From Nocardia cyriacigeorgica (lineage in GTDB: Bacteria > Actinomycetota > Actinomycetes > Mycobacteriales > Mycobacteriaceae): a stretch of 64,000 bases of DNA. Position 1 is the first letter of the stretch; every line of letters begins with the position of its first letter. The DNA lies in the NCBI RefSeq assembly GCF_010868145.1, contig NZ_JAAGUY010000004.1:121491-185490 (forward strand). The letters are read 5' to 3'. The notes beneath the pieces were generated by a model. That model was given only the letters and a program-made list of their open reading frames with translations, was not told the DNA's origin and did not search any database. Made by a program: the position numbers and the translations under genes. Of the stretch, positions 53,262 through 63,463 are shown piece after piece.

Positions 53262-54406
53262 GACTGGTACCCCAATACTTTCGACGCCAACATGGTCAGG
53301 ATTTCGTTCGTGCCACCGCCGATGCCGATGATGCGGACGTCGCGGTAGATGCGTTCGATCTCGGATTCGCGCATGTAGCCCATGCCGCCGTGCAGCTGAA
53401 CACCCTGGTTGGCCACCCATTCGGCGGTTTCGACGGCGGTGTTCTTGGCGAAGCAGACCTCGGCGATGAGCCCAGGCTCACCGGCCGCGTGCCGTTCGAC
53501 CAGCGAGCGGGTGTAGACCCGGGCCACGTCTACGCGGCGGTGCATGTCGGTGAGCGTCATCTGCACCGACTGGCGGCTGATCAGGGGGCGGCCGAAGGTC
53601 TCGCGGTTACGGCACCACTCGAGGGTGAGATCCAGCGCCCGCTGTGCCTGCGCGTACGCCTGCACGGCCAGGCCGACCCGTTCGCTGACGAACGCCGTGG
53701 CGATCTGGGCGAATCCGGTGTTCTCCGCGCCAACCAGGTTCTCCACCGGAACCCGCACATCCTCATAGGACAGTTCGCCGGTGTCGGAGGCCAGCCAGCC
53801 CATCTTCTCCAGCTTGCGCGCCACCGTGAAGCCCGGCGTATCGGTGGGCACGATGATCAGCGAGACGCCCGCAGCGCCCGGTCCGCCGGTGCGCACCGCG
53901 GTCACCACGAAGTCGGCGCGGCAGGCCGAGGTGATGAAGGTCTTTGCGCCGTTGATGATGTAGTGGTCGCCGTCGCGGACCGCCGAGGTGGTCAGGTGGC
54001 CGACATCGGAACCGCCACCGGGCTCGGTGATCGCCAGCGAGCCGATCAGGTCACCGGCCAGCGTGGGCTTCACCCAGCGATCGATCTGCTCGGTATTGCC
54101 GGAGGCGATGATGTGCGGCAAGGCGATTCCGCAGGTCATCAACGATGCCCACGCACCGCCGGAGGCGCCGGCCTGGTGGAACTCCTCACCGAGGATGACC
54201 GCGTCGACGGCATTGCCGCCGGACCCGCCAGCGGATTCCGCGACGTCGATACCGAGCAGTCCCAGTTCCCCGGCCTTCTTGTGCAGCTCACGCGGCAGCT
54301 CGCCGGCCCGCTCCCAGGAGTCGAGGTCGGGCAGGATCTCCCGTTCGACGAACCCGCGCACGGTGGCACGCAGCTCCTTACGTTCCGGTGTATCCCAGAC
54401 GCTCAT
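53258..54406 (-). CDS. fadE13: Acyl-CoA dehydrogenase (FadE13-like)
   Basis: 382-residue FAD enzyme. SLAITEPGGGSDVGHL (about 130-145), NGAKTFITSACRADF, and the C-terminal QLHGGMGYMRESEIERIYRD and GGGTNEI (catalytic Glu region). ATG 54406 is preceded by ACAGGAGGTCTGACCC. The second dehydrogenase of the operon; it lies directly downstream of the tandem palindromic repeat that separates it from the AtuA-like gene. Confidence 0.9.
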   Translation of the reverse strand: MSVWDTPERKELRATVRGFVEREILPDLDSWERAGELPRELHKKAGELGLLGIDVAESAGGSGGNAVDAVILGEEFHQAGASGGAWASLMTCGIALPHIIASGNTEQIDRWVKPTLAGDLIGSLAITEPGGGSDVGHLTTSAVRDGDHYIINGAKTFITSACRADFVVTAVRTGGPGAAGVSLIIVPTDTPGFTVARKLEKMGWLASDTGELSYEDVRVPVENLVGAENTGFAQIATAFVSERVGLAVQAYAQAQRALDLTLEWCRNRETFGRPLISRQSVQMTLTDMHRRVDVARVYTRSLVERHAAGEPGLIAEVCFAKNTAVETAEWVANQGVQLHGGMGYMRESEIERIYRDVRIIGIGGGTNEILTMLASKVLGYQS

Positions 54407-54432
54407 GGGTCAGACCTCCTGTGTTCGATTGC

Positions 54433-54573
54433 GCCATGAGCGGGCGGCCTGCGTGGTTACGCACGCTGCCTCCTCCAGCCGCTGACCGCTCATGGCTCTG
54501 TCCGATTGCGCCATGAGCGGACGGCCTGCGTGGTTACGCAGGCTGCCTCCTCCGGCCGCTGACCGCTCATGGC
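54433..54573. repeat. Tandem 77-bp palindromic repeat, two units, overlapping the AtuA-like stop
   Basis: Units at 54433-54496 and 54510-54573. Each has arms GCCATGAGCGG and CCGCTCATGGC around a core containing GGCCTGCGTGGTTACGCA. The spacing is 77 bp, the same period as at 918-1083, though the arms are different. The AtuA-like stop codon (54567-54569) falls inside the last arm. Confidence 0.88.
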
Positions 54574-56282
54574 AGAAACTCGGTCGGAATATCGATATGG
54601 CGGGAGCGCAGCCATTCGCCGAGCCCCTTGGCCTGCGGATCGAAACGGGCCTGATAGGCCACGCCCTTACCGAGCAGACCGGAGATGATGAAGTTCAATG
54701 CGCGCAGGTTCGGCAGCACATGCCGGGTGACCTCGAGTGATGCGGTTTCCGGTAGCAGTTCACGCAACCGGTCGACGGTGAGGGTGTGTACCAGCCAGCG
54801 CCACTGATCGTCGGTGCGCACCCACACACCGATATTGGCGTCCCCACCCTTGTCGCCGCTACGGGACAGCGCGATGGTGCCGAGGGGTGCACGTCGGGTG
54901 TCGTTCGCCACCAACGGTTCCGGCAGCTCAGGTGCAGGCACCGGCTCGAGGGGCTGCGTTTCGGTGGCTTGTGCGATGTCGACCCGGCTGCCGTCGGCCA
55001 AGACTGCGATGTGCGGTACCTCGCCCGCGTCGACGAAGCCCGGGGTGTACACGCCGTATGGCGAACCGTTGCCCGGCAGCGTGGTGAAGCTGCAACCCGG
55101 GTAGCTGGCCAACGCGAGTTCTACTGCGACGCTGGAGAAGGCCCGACCGACCTTGTTCGGATCCGGGTCGCGGACCACACAGCGCAGCAGAGCGCTTGCC
55201 TGCTCCTCGGAGTCGGCATCGGGGCGGTCCAGGCGAGCAAGGGTCCAGTCGAGTTCGGCTGGGCGCACCGTCAGCCAGGATTCGAGCTGACGTTGCGCCA
55301 GTTCGGCTTTCGCTTCGATATCGAGCCCGGTGAGCACGAACTCCATCTCGTTGCGGAATCCGCCGAGTGTATTGAGTGAGACCTTCAGCTGCGGCGGCGG
55401 TGCCTCACCGGTCACGCCGCTGATCAGCACCCGGTCCGCGCCTTCCTGCTCGACCCGGATGGTGTCGAGGCGGGTGGTGACATCGGGCCCGGCGTAGCGC
55501 GCGCCCTGGATCTCGTACATGAGCTGGGCCCGCACGGTGTCGACGGTGACGGCACCACCGGTGCCGGCATGTTTGGTGATGACGCTGCTGCCGTCACGGC
55601 GGATCTCGGCGATCGGGAAACCGGGACGACCCAGATCGGCGAGCTCGGTGAAGAAGGCGTAATTGCCGCCGGTGGCCTGGGTGCTGCATTCGATGACGTG
55701 CCCGGCCACCACGGCGCCGGCGAGCCGGTCGTATTCGGCACGCCCCCAGCCGAAGTGCGCCGCGGCGGGGCCGACGATCACCGAGGCATCGGTGACCCGG
55801 CCGGTGACCACGATGTCGGCGCCGGAATTCAGGCATTCCACGATGCCCCATGCGCCGAGGTAGGCGTTGGCGGTGAGCGGCGAGCCGAGGTCGAGCTCGG
55901 CGGCGCGGCCTGCGAGATCATCGCCTTCGACATGGGCGATCTTGGCGTCGAGGCCCAGTTCGGCGGCCACCTTGCGCAGTTTCTCGGCCAGACCGGCCGG
56001 ATTGAGTCCGCCCGCATTGGTGACGATCTGGACGTTACGTTCCAGCGCCAGGCCGAGACAGTCCTCGATCTGCTTGACGAAGGTTTTCGCGTAGCCGAGG
56101 CTCGGATCCTTCATCCGGTCTCGGCCGAGGATCAGCATGGTCAGTTCGGCGAGGTAGTCGCCGGTCAGCACGTCGAGTTGCCCGCCTTCGAGCATCTCGC
56201 GCATCGCGCTCAACCGGTCGCCGTAGAACCCGGAACAGTTGCCGATCCGGATGACGTCCGGATCGTCGGCCAGCCTACTCAT
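54567..56282 (-). CDS. Acyclic terpene utilisation AtuA-like protein (DUF1446)
   Basis: 571-residue protein of the AtuA family, required for citronellol/geraniol or leucine-type branched acid use in pseudomonads; enzymatic step unknown. Conserved starts RIGNCSGFYGDR, DVLTGDYLAELTMLILG and VTNAGGLNPAGLA; a C-terminal AtuA_C-like domain begins near 475 (LGTIALSRSGDKGGDANIG). The first gene of the operon; ribosome site CAGGAGG lies 12 bases before the ATG at 56282. The last codons and stop lie in the palindromic repeat arm (GCCATGAGCGG). M. tuberculosis counterpart Rv0976c has the same neighbours, from memory. Confidence 0.86.
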   Translation of the reverse strand: MSRLADDPDVIRIGNCSGFYGDRLSAMREMLEGGQLDVLTGDYLAELTMLILGRDRMKDPSLGYAKTFVKQIEDCLGLALERNVQIVTNAGGLNPAGLAEKLRKVAAELGLDAKIAHVEGDDLAGRAAELDLGSPLTANAYLGAWGIVECLNSGADIVVTGRVTDASVIVGPAAAHFGWGRAEYDRLAGAVVAGHVIECSTQATGGNYAFFTELADLGRPGFPIAEIRRDGSSVITKHAGTGGAVTVDTVRAQLMYEIQGARYAGPDVTTRLDTIRVEQEGADRVLISGVTGEAPPPQLKVSLNTLGGFRNEMEFVLTGLDIEAKAELAQRQLESWLTVRPAELDWTLARLDRPDADSEEQASALLRCVVRDPDPNKVGRAFSSVAVELALASYPGCSFTTLPGNGSPYGVYTPGFVDAGEVPHIAVLADGSRVDIAQATETQPLEPVPAPELPEPLVANDTRRAPLGTIALSRSGDKGGDANIGVWVRTDDQWRWLVHTLTVDRLRELLPETASLEVTRHVLPNLRALNFIISGLLGKGVAYQARFDPQAKGLGEWLRSRHIDIPTEFLP

Positions 56283-56396
56283 CAGCGGGTATGCCTCCTG
56301 TCGCGCTGGATCGGGCTGTCGCTGGGATCAGGCGGGCGCCGCGCGGCGCCCGGGATCCGCGTACGACACCAGCATCACAGCCGGTGCCGAAAAAAT

Positions 56397-56412
56397 CAAG
56401 CTTGCGTGCTTG
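56397..56412. promoter_or_regulatory. CAAGC-type palindrome upstream of the AtuA-like operon
   Basis: CAAGCTTGCGTGCTTG is a 16-bp inverted repeat (12 of 16 positions symmetric), 115 bp before the AtuA ATG, with AT-rich flanks. Similar CAAGC/GCTTG sites are used by acyl-CoA-responsive TetR proteins such as KstR2. The operon TetR (46815-47429) is the obvious candidate. Confidence 0.5.
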
Positions 56413-56501
56413 TTAATCGAGAGTTATCGTCCGCGGCAGATTTCCGCAGGCGAGACGGGCCGGACGCGGCCGCATGAGACCGAGACGGCACAATCGGCTG
56501 C

Positions 56502-56657
56502 ATGTCCTCCGATGTCGCCGTGGTCGTCCTCTTCGCTCTCGCCGGATTCCTCATCGGCGGGGCGTACACGACCTGGAAGACCGCACGTCCGCTCGCCATC
56601 GCGCTGGGCGTGTGCGCAGTGCTAGCGGCGGTCGGCGCGGTCGTCTGGCTCGTGTAA
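56502..56657 (+). CDS. Small membrane protein, two predicted helices
   Basis: 51-residue ORF: MSSDVAVVVLFALAGFLIGG then a short basic loop and ALGVCAVLAAVGAVVWLV. Two hydrophobic helices (about 5-22 and 31-50), a type common as short unnamed proteins in this lineage. ATG 56502 has a weak ribosome site. It lies between the AtuA-like promoter region and the convergent cyclase gene. Confidence 0.6.
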   Translation: MSSDVAVVVLFALAGFLIGGAYTTWKTARPLAIALGVCAVLAAVGAVVWLV

Positions 56658-56726
56658 ACGGCCGACCCCAGCCCTCGCTGGGAGTCACGCCCGTTGTCGA
56701 GCGAAGCGAGACCGAGCATGAGAGTT

Positions 56727-56752
56727 CGCGACGCCGCAGGCGGTGCAAATCA
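56727..56752. repeat. 26-nt sequence shared with 10476-10501, overlapping the cyclase stop
   Basis: CGCGACGCCGCAGGCGG continues to TCA at 56752; two mismatches versus the copy at 10476-10501. The TGA stop of the cyclase is the last three bases. Not followed by a hairpin here. Confidence 0.6.
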
Positions 56753-57649
56753 AACACTGCTCAGCCGGAAGATGCGCAGATCCTCGGGTACCCCGCTGAG
56801 CGGAGCGCTGAACATCCCCCGCCGGTACGGCTTGACCGCGTAGCCGAGTTCCTCCAGTACCCCCGGCGACACCGAACGCAGCGTTGCCTCCGACAGCATG
56901 GTCCGCCCGTTGCCGCCCGCCTCCATGACGCGGGCCGCGATGGTGACATCGACGCCGAGCCAGTCACCACCGATCTCCCGCGGTGATCCGGTGTGCAGGC
57001 CGATCCGCATCTGCGGGCGATAGCCGTCGATACCGACCTCACTCAACGCACGTTTGGCCGCCACCGCGGCGCGTACGGCCGCGTCGGCGGTCGGGAAAAC
57101 CGCCATCACGCCGTCACCCATCCGTTTCACCACCTGACCGCCCCGCTCGGCGATCGGCGGTTCGATGGCCTTGGCCACCCGGCGCAACAGTTCGAGGGTG
57201 GCCTCGTCTCCGGCCGACAGCGACCATTTCGAGAACGACACCAGGTCGGTGAACATGACGGTGACTTCCTGGCTCCCCCGGCCGCGGCCAACTCGCTCCA
57301 GCGCGGCCTGCCACACCTGTAGCGCGCCGAATCCGATCTCCCGCGCCGCACTCGGCCTGGCACCGACGAACTTGTCCGCGGCACGGGCCACCGCGCGCGG
57401 CCCACCAGGACCGGACACCGACAGCGGATCACCGAACGATGGGTCGCCCGGTAGCTGTTCACGGGCCTTGCGCAGCGCGCCGATGACGTCAGGGCGTTGA
57501 TTCGCCGCGGTCATCAGGGCCGTGATCGCACGCGGCCGCGGGCGGCGGGAGGAGCCGGCTTCCGCCGGGGGAATGATCACGCCGGGATCGACGTCATCAG
57601 CTTCCGGTTCCGGTCCGGACACCGCACCGCCGGAAGGTGTTTTGCTCAC
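56750..57649 (-). CDS. Class III adenylate/guanylate cyclase-domain protein
   Basis: 299-residue soluble protein with a cyclase domain at about 135-295. Metal Asp residues are present: VMFTDLVSFSKWS and MGDGVMAVF, and Lys in VVKRMGDG for the adenine. The transition-state Asn of the usual VNxAAR motif is Thr (DVTIAAR), while the Arg remains. The N-terminal part (1-130) is a proline/glutamate-rich leader plus a short helical region with RPDVIGALRKAREQLPG and no membrane helix. The GTG at 57649 is used; an ORF extension to 57745 includes unlikely basic residues. Output may be weak or substrate-divergent. Confidence 0.82.
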   Translation of the reverse strand: MSKTPSGGAVSGPEPEADDVDPGVIIPPAEAGSSRRPRPRAITALMTAANQRPDVIGALRKAREQLPGDPSFGDPLSVSGPGGPRAVARAADKFVGARPSAAREIGFGALQVWQAALERVGRGRGSQEVTVMFTDLVSFSKWSLSAGDEATLELLRRVAKAIEPPIAERGGQVVKRMGDGVMAVFPTADAAVRAAVAAKRALSEVGIDGYRPQMRIGLHTGSPREIGGDWLGVDVTIAARVMEAGGNGRTMLSEATLRSVSPGVLEELGYAVKPYRRGMFSAPLSGVPEDLRIFRLSSV

Positions 57650-57700
57650 GCCCCGAGGGTATCCCAGCCGACTGGACGTGGTGGAGGCCATGAACGGCCT

Positions 57701-57731
57701 CCGGTCCGGTGCGAGGTTCGCACCGGACCGG
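57701..57731. terminator. Strong 14-bp hairpin beside the ABC terminator
   Basis: CCGGTCCGGTGCGA (57701-57714) pairs perfectly with TCGCACCGGACCGG (57718-57731) around a 3-nt loop. It lies directly beyond the T tract of the ABC-operon terminator and before the divergent-looking cyclase start, possibly a second stop or an insulating hairpin. Confidence 0.5.
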
Positions 57732-57732
57732 A

Positions 57733-57773
57733 AAAAGAACCGCACCGTCCGCCGGGCAGTGGCGGACGGTGCG
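57733..57773 (-). terminator. Rho-independent terminator of the ABC exporter operon
   Basis: Read on the minus strand, CGCACCGTCCGCC and GGCGGACGGTGCG (57741-57773, 13-bp perfect stem, 7-nt loop) are followed by GTTCTTTTTC. The position, about 90 bp after the permease stop, fits intrinsic termination. Confidence 0.7.
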
Positions 57774-57859
57774 CGAGGGGCGCGGACCTCCCGACAAGGT
57801 CCGGTTACCCCACAACCCGAGTGGCGAGGGAGGGCTACTCGGGTAGCCAGTGATTCGAG

Positions 57860-58621
57860 CTAGGCGTCGCGCTGGTTCACCGCGAACAACGCGGCACCGA
57901 ACACGATCGCGACGAAGGCGATGAAGTAGAGCAGGCTGCCCCACACACCCCAGTGCCAGTTGCCCACCTGCTCCTCCACCGCGAGGAAGCGGTTGGCGTT
58001 CGCGAAGGGCAGGAACGGGGTCACATTGCGACCGAAGCTGCCGAACGCGCCGAGCAGCGGCTCGATGAGCAGCGACCACAGCACGATCAGCGAGATCGCC
58101 GCCGCCGACTGGCGCACCAGCACACCGACCGCGATCGCCAGCGCCACACACAGGAAGGTGTAGATGGGCAGGCCGTAGATCGTGCGCCAGTGGCCTTCCA
58201 GCACCAGGGTGGCAGCCGCCTCGGAGCCACCGACCAGCTTGCCTACCAGGAAGGCGCCGAATGCGAGCACTGTGGTCAACACGGCGCCGTAGAACCCGAC
58301 GAGCGCGGTCTTGGTGAGGATCACCAGGTTGCGATGCGGAACCGCCTGAAATGTCGTGCGGATGACGCCGAAGCGGTACTCGCTGGTCACTGTCAGCGCC
58401 GCCATGATCATCAGCACCATCACGCCGAAGCCGGAGACGCCCGCGGTCACGGTGCCGATGTCGAGCGAGGGCACATCACCCGAATCCGAACCCGCCGTCC
58501 GCACCACCAGCGCGAACAGCGCCGCCAGGCCGAGGCCGAGCACGACGACGATCACCGAGCACCACCACGGCGACCTGGTCGAGGTCAGTTTGATCCGTTC
58601 CGCTTCGAGCACGCCGATCAC
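57860..58621 (-). CDS. ABC transporter permease (ABC-2 type)
   Basis: 253-residue membrane protein with six helices (for example 18-40, 60-80, 103-125). It resembles the small ABC-2 permeases with a short ATPase partner. It would pump a lipid or antibiotic-like compound out of the cell. The ATG at 58621 overlaps the ATPase stop. After the stop come two terminators. Confidence 0.87.
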   Translation of the reverse strand: MIGVLEAERIKLTSTRSPWWCSVIVVVLGLGLAALFALVVRTAGSDSGDVPSLDIGTVTAGVSGFGVMVLMIMAALTVTSEYRFGVIRTTFQAVPHRNLVILTKTALVGFYGAVLTTVLAFGAFLVGKLVGGSEAAATLVLEGHWRTIYGLPIYTFLCVALAIAVGVLVRQSAAAISLIVLWSLLIEPLLGAFGSFGRNVTPFLPFANANRFLAVEEQVGNWHWGVWGSLLYFIAFVAIVFGAALFAVNQRDA

Positions 58622-59571
58622 AGCGCACCTCCCATCACCTGGTCGTTCATGGGCACGCCCTCACCGTGATACTGCACCGCGCCGCCGGTCATCCGCATGA
58701 ACGCTTCCTCCAGCGAGGCCCGCTGCGGTGCGAGTTCGAACAGCGTGATGTCGTTCGCGCCTGCCAGCTTGCCGACCGCGTCACTGGTGACGCCCGCGAT
58801 CATGAGCGCGGGACCCTCCTGGCCGGAGCCGTCCTCACGGACGGTCATGCCATTGGAGGTGAGAATGCTGCGCAGCTGGTCCAGCTGCGGGCTACGCACC
58901 CGCACCGACGACTCCGAGGCACGGTCGATGAATTCCTGTGTCGTCGAATCCGAGATCAATTTGCCGCGGCCGATGACCACCAGGTGTTCGGCGGTCTGCG
59001 CCATCTCCGACAGCAGATGGCTCGATACCAGGACCGTGCGTCCCTCGGCGGCAAGGCGCTGCATGAACCGGCGGATCCACAGGATGCCCTCCGGGTCGAG
59101 GCCGTTGACCGGCTCGTCGAACAGCAGTACCGCGGGGTCGCCGAGCAGCGCGCCCGCGAGGCCGAGCCGCTGCGACATACCGAGCGAGAAACCGCCCGCG
59201 TTCTTACCGGCGACCTCGGACAGACCGACCAGCCGCAGCACCTCCTCGACCCGCGATTTCGGGATGCCGTTGGAGGCTGCCATCCATTGCAGATGGGCGC
59301 GCGCGGAGCGGTTGGGATGCACCCATTTGGCGTCGAGCAGGGCGCCAACCTCGCGCAGCGGCTGGTCCAGGTCGTGATACGGCCTGCCGTTGATCAGGGC
59401 GGTTCCGGCGGTCGGCCGGTCCAGCCCGAGAATCATGCGCATCGTGGTCGACTTGCCCGCGCCGTTCGGTCCGAGGAAGCCCGTCACCTGTCCGGGGCGA
59501 ACAGTGAAGGTCAGATCCTGAACCGCGACGGTCTGCCCGTAGTGCTTGGTCAGGCCCTTCAGTTCGATCAT
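58618..59571 (-). CDS. ABC transporter ATP-binding protein, drug-exporter type
   Basis: 317-residue ATPase. Walker A LGPNGAGKST (about 34-43), signature FSLGMSQRL (about 135) and Walker B VLLFDEPVNGLDPEG. The C-terminal part after about 220 is typical of ABC-2 multidrug exporters (DrrA-like). Partnered with the permease by an ATGA overlap. Confidence 0.9.
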   Translation of the reverse strand: MIELKGLTKHYGQTVAVQDLTFTVRPGQVTGFLGPNGAGKSTTMRMILGLDRPTAGTALINGRPYHDLDQPLREVGALLDAKWVHPNRSARAHLQWMAASNGIPKSRVEEVLRLVGLSEVAGKNAGGFSLGMSQRLGLAGALLGDPAVLLFDEPVNGLDPEGILWIRRFMQRLAAEGRTVLVSSHLLSEMAQTAEHLVVIGRGKLISDSTTQEFIDRASESSVRVRSPQLDQLRSILTSNGMTVREDGSGQEGPALMIAGVTSDAVGKLAGANDITLFELAPQRASLEEAFMRMTGGAVQYHGEGVPMNDQVMGGAL

Positions 59572-59676
59572 GCCTACAGCATTGCGCAGATTCGGCCCGC
59601 GCGCGTCGGTATAAAGGCTTGTCGTCGGTCATCCTCGAGGATGACCCCGCCTCCGGGGGTGTCCCCCTGCCGTCCC

Positions 59677-60657
<981 letters not shown>

Positions 60658-60661
<4 letters not shown>

Positions 60662-61752
60662 CGAACTCCTCCTGCGGATGAAACAGCCGGCGCGGACGGC
60701 GCCGAGAAGCGTTGCGGATTCGCCGATGCCACCTCGGGCAGCGGGGCACCCGCCAGCTCGGCCGACACCGCATCCGCGGTGATGGCGGTGGTGAGCATGC
60801 CGTTGCGGCCGTGTCCGGTGGCGGCGATGATCCGGTCGGTGAGCCTGCCGATGAGCGGCAGGTTGTCCGGCGTTCCTGGTCGCGACCCCGCATTCGCCTC
60901 GGCCAGTTCGTATTCCCCGATACCCGGCAGGATGGCCTCGGCGTCGGCGATCAGGTCACGCACCCCTCCCACGGTGACCGTCACATCGAAGCCCGCCTCG
61001 TATTGTGTTGCGCCGACCACGATTCCGTCGCCGCGCGGCACCAGGTACACCGGCCTGCCGTGCACCCGCGCCCGGATCACCCGGGTCGGCACCGGCTGCG
61101 CACCCGGCCGGTGCCGCAGCCGCAGGATCTCGCCCTTGACCGGACGCACCGGCAACCCGGGCGACAGCGTCGACGACGACGCGCCTGCGGCGAGCACGAT
61201 CTGATCGTGCGGCAGGGCGTCGAGATCGTCGACGGCTTCGGCGCGCATCTGGACCCCGGCCGCCTCGGCGGCGTGGCGCAGCGCGGTGACGAGCAGCCGG
61301 TTGTCGATCGCGGGCTCGGCGGTGGCCAGCATGCCCGCGCGCACGGTGCGGGCCAGTCCTGGTTCGAGCTCACGCACCCCGGAACGATCGAGAATGCGCA
61401 GGTCGTGGCCGTGGCCGCCCACCCAATCGGCAATGGTGCGCAGATCGGCGGCATCGGCGGCGTCGAGCGCGACGGTCAGGGTCTGCTCGGCCACATAGAC
61501 ATCGACACCGGTTGCGGCGCGGAGGCGGGCGGCGAACTCGGACCAGTGCGCCAAAGCCGCGGCACCGAAGGCGAGCACGGCGTCCTCACCGGGCCAGCCT
61601 TCCGAGAGCGGGGCCAGCATCCCACCGGCAACCCACGAGGCGCCGGAACCGACCGACGGATCGAACAGCGTGACCGTCCACCCTGCCTCCGCGGCCCGCC
61701 AGGCCGCGGCGAGCCCGATGGCGCCGCCACCGACGACGGCCAGAGTCCGCAT
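60658..61752 (-). CDS. thiO: Glycine oxidase
   Basis: FAD enzyme producing dehydroglycine for ThiG. 364 residues; N-terminal FAD motif [15 protein letters not shown] (5-19), [21 protein letters not shown] shown in part, and [15 protein letters not shown] [12 protein letters not shown] with the C-terminal [18 protein letters not shown] tail. First gene of the thiOSG operon, divergent from thiE with only 52 bp between; no riboswitch seen there. Confidence 0.93.
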
Positions 61753-61804
61753 CCGTTCCTCCTCGTATTCGCATCACCACGGTAGCGCGGCTACGGTCGA
61801 AGGC

Positions 61805-62503
61805 GTGCAACCCTCCCACCCGAACCGACCGCTGCCGCCACGGGAGCGCCTGGCCACCGCGCGGTTGTATCTGTGCACCGACGCCCGCCGGGAAAAGGGC
61901 GATCTGGCCAAGTTCGCCGAGGCCGCACTCGCGGGCGGAGTCGACATCATCCAGCTACGCGACAAGGGGTCGCCGGGCGAGCAGAAGTTCGGCCCGCTGG
62001 AGGCGAAGGCCGAACTCGGCGCACTCGCCGAACTGAAAGCCGCCGCCCGCAGGCATGGCGCCCTGATCGCGGTGAACGACCGGGCCGATCTGGCACTCGC
62101 GGCGGGCGCCGACGTCCTCCACTTGGGCCAGGGCGATCTGCCGCCCTGGTACGCCCGCCGCATCCTCGGCCCCGACGTGGTGATCGGCCGCTCCACCCAC
62201 AATCGCGCCCAGGCGGGCCTCGCTGCCATCGACGAGCACATCGACTACTTCTGCACCGGGCCGGTGTGGGCGACTCCGACCAAGCCCGGCCGCTCGGCCG
62301 CCGGGATCGACCTGGTCCGTTCCACCGCCGACGCGCATCCGACCCGTCCGTGGTTCGCCATCGGCGGGGTCGATGCGGAGAAGCTGCCGGAGGTGCTCGA
62401 GGCGGGCGCCGACCGGGTCGTGGTGGTTCGGGCGATCACCGAAGCGCGAGACCCGGAGGCGGCGGCGCGGGAGTTGAAGGCAGCGCTGCTCGCCAATTTC
62501 TGA
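61805..62503 (+). CDS. thiE: Thiamine-phosphate synthase
   Basis: Couples HMP-PP and the thiazole phosphate to thiamine monophosphate. 232 residues; DIIQLRDKG (about 49-57), [23 protein letters not shown] and [19 protein letters not shown] all match. The GTG at 61805 has no ribosome site, so initiation may be leaderless in the short divergent region with thiO. It ends 12 bp from the convergent Nudix gene. Confidence 0.94.
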   Translation: MQPSHPNRPLPPRERLATARLYLCTDARREKGDLAKFAEAALAGGVDIIQLRDKGSPGEQKFGPLEAKAELGALAELKAAARRHGALIAVNDRADLALAAGADVLHLGQGDLPPWYARRILGPDVVIGRSTHNRAQAGLAAIDEHIDYFCTGPVWATPTKPGRSAAGIDLVRSTADAHPTRPWFAIGGVDAEKLPEVLEAGADRVVVVRAITEARDPEAAARELKAALLANF

Positions 62504-62515
62504 GCGGCCGAGCGC

Positions 62516-63205
62516 TCAGGACAAGATCTGGCCGGTGGTCAGCGCCAAGGTGGGATTTGCCTCGGCCCGATCCGCGACATCCTCGTCGGCCAGGTCCGCG
62601 AGCCCCTCGACGATCGTGGCGAAATCCCCCGGCCCGTCCGCGACCGCGTGCAACCAGATGAACCCCTGTTCCGCGAGGTCGACGGTGCGGGGAAGGGCGG
62701 CCGCCAACGCGGGCGCCTTGGCGATACCGGCCAGGTCCACCCGTGCCGGGACGGCGCGCAGTTCGGGCCAGGCGAGAGCGAAGCCGGGATGCAGCGGGCG
62801 AGCGTCCACCTCGTCCTCTGGCACCCAGGCCAGTTCGACGCTCTCCCGGTTGGCGCTGGTCGACAGGGTGTGCGCGGCATCGGCGACGACGGTCGTATAG
62901 GTCCAGCCGCTCGGCGCGCACGCCGTCACCCGTTCGGCGCGCACCCGGACATCGGTCGAGGCGATCCCGGCCTCTTCCCACGCCTCGCGGACCGCGGCGT
63001 GCATCGGTGTCTCATGGCTGTCGCGGGCACCGCCCGGCAGCGCCCAGGTGCCGCCCTGATGACTCCACGGGGCGCGATGCTGCAACAACACCGCCGAACC
63101 TCCGCCCGCCAGCGGCGCCCGCAGCAGCAGGCCGGCCGCCCCGAACTTTCCCCAGTGGCGGACCCCATCCGGTCCACGCGACCAGCCGTCGCCGTCACCA
63201 CGCAT
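62516..63205 (-). CDS. Nudix hydrolase (MutT3-like)
   Basis: 229-residue enzyme with a Nudix box at about 58-81 (GGARDSHETP, then VREAWEEAG carrying the conserved R-E-x2-EE-x-G). N-terminal domain begins around VRHWGKFGAAGLLL. Removes oxidised or non-canonical nucleoside diphosphate derivatives; substrate unassigned. Orientation and place beside thiE match mutT3 of M. tuberculosis from memory. An additional domain after about 170 is uncertain. Confidence 0.88.
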   Translation of the reverse strand: MRGDGDGWSRGPDGVRHWGKFGAAGLLLRAPLAGGGSAVLLQHRAPWSHQGGTWALPGGARDSHETPMHAAVREAWEEAGIASTDVRVRAERVTACAPSGWTYTTVVADAAHTLSTSANRESVELAWVPEDEVDARPLHPGFALAWPELRAVPARVDLAGIAKAPALAAALPRTVDLAEQGFIWLHAVADGPGDFATIVEGLADLADEDVADRAEANPTLALTTGQILS

Positions 63206-63463
63206 TTCGCACCATCCTCGTCACCTGGCCACTTCCATACTGCCCCACCCGGCGCCGCTAGCGGGCCGTGTCGGTGCGACGCCAGGCGGACGCGGCCGGT
63301 ATCGGCGACACGCCCCACACACCGACCGCGGGCACTAACCTTGGCCGGTTACCGTGGCCGGTCGCACTCGTTCGGACGGATGAGTTGTCGGCGCACGGTA
63401 TGGGGCCAGACAGAATAGGCTCCGAATCAGCGCAAATAGGCGCCCCTGAGCGGGGAGGTGGAC

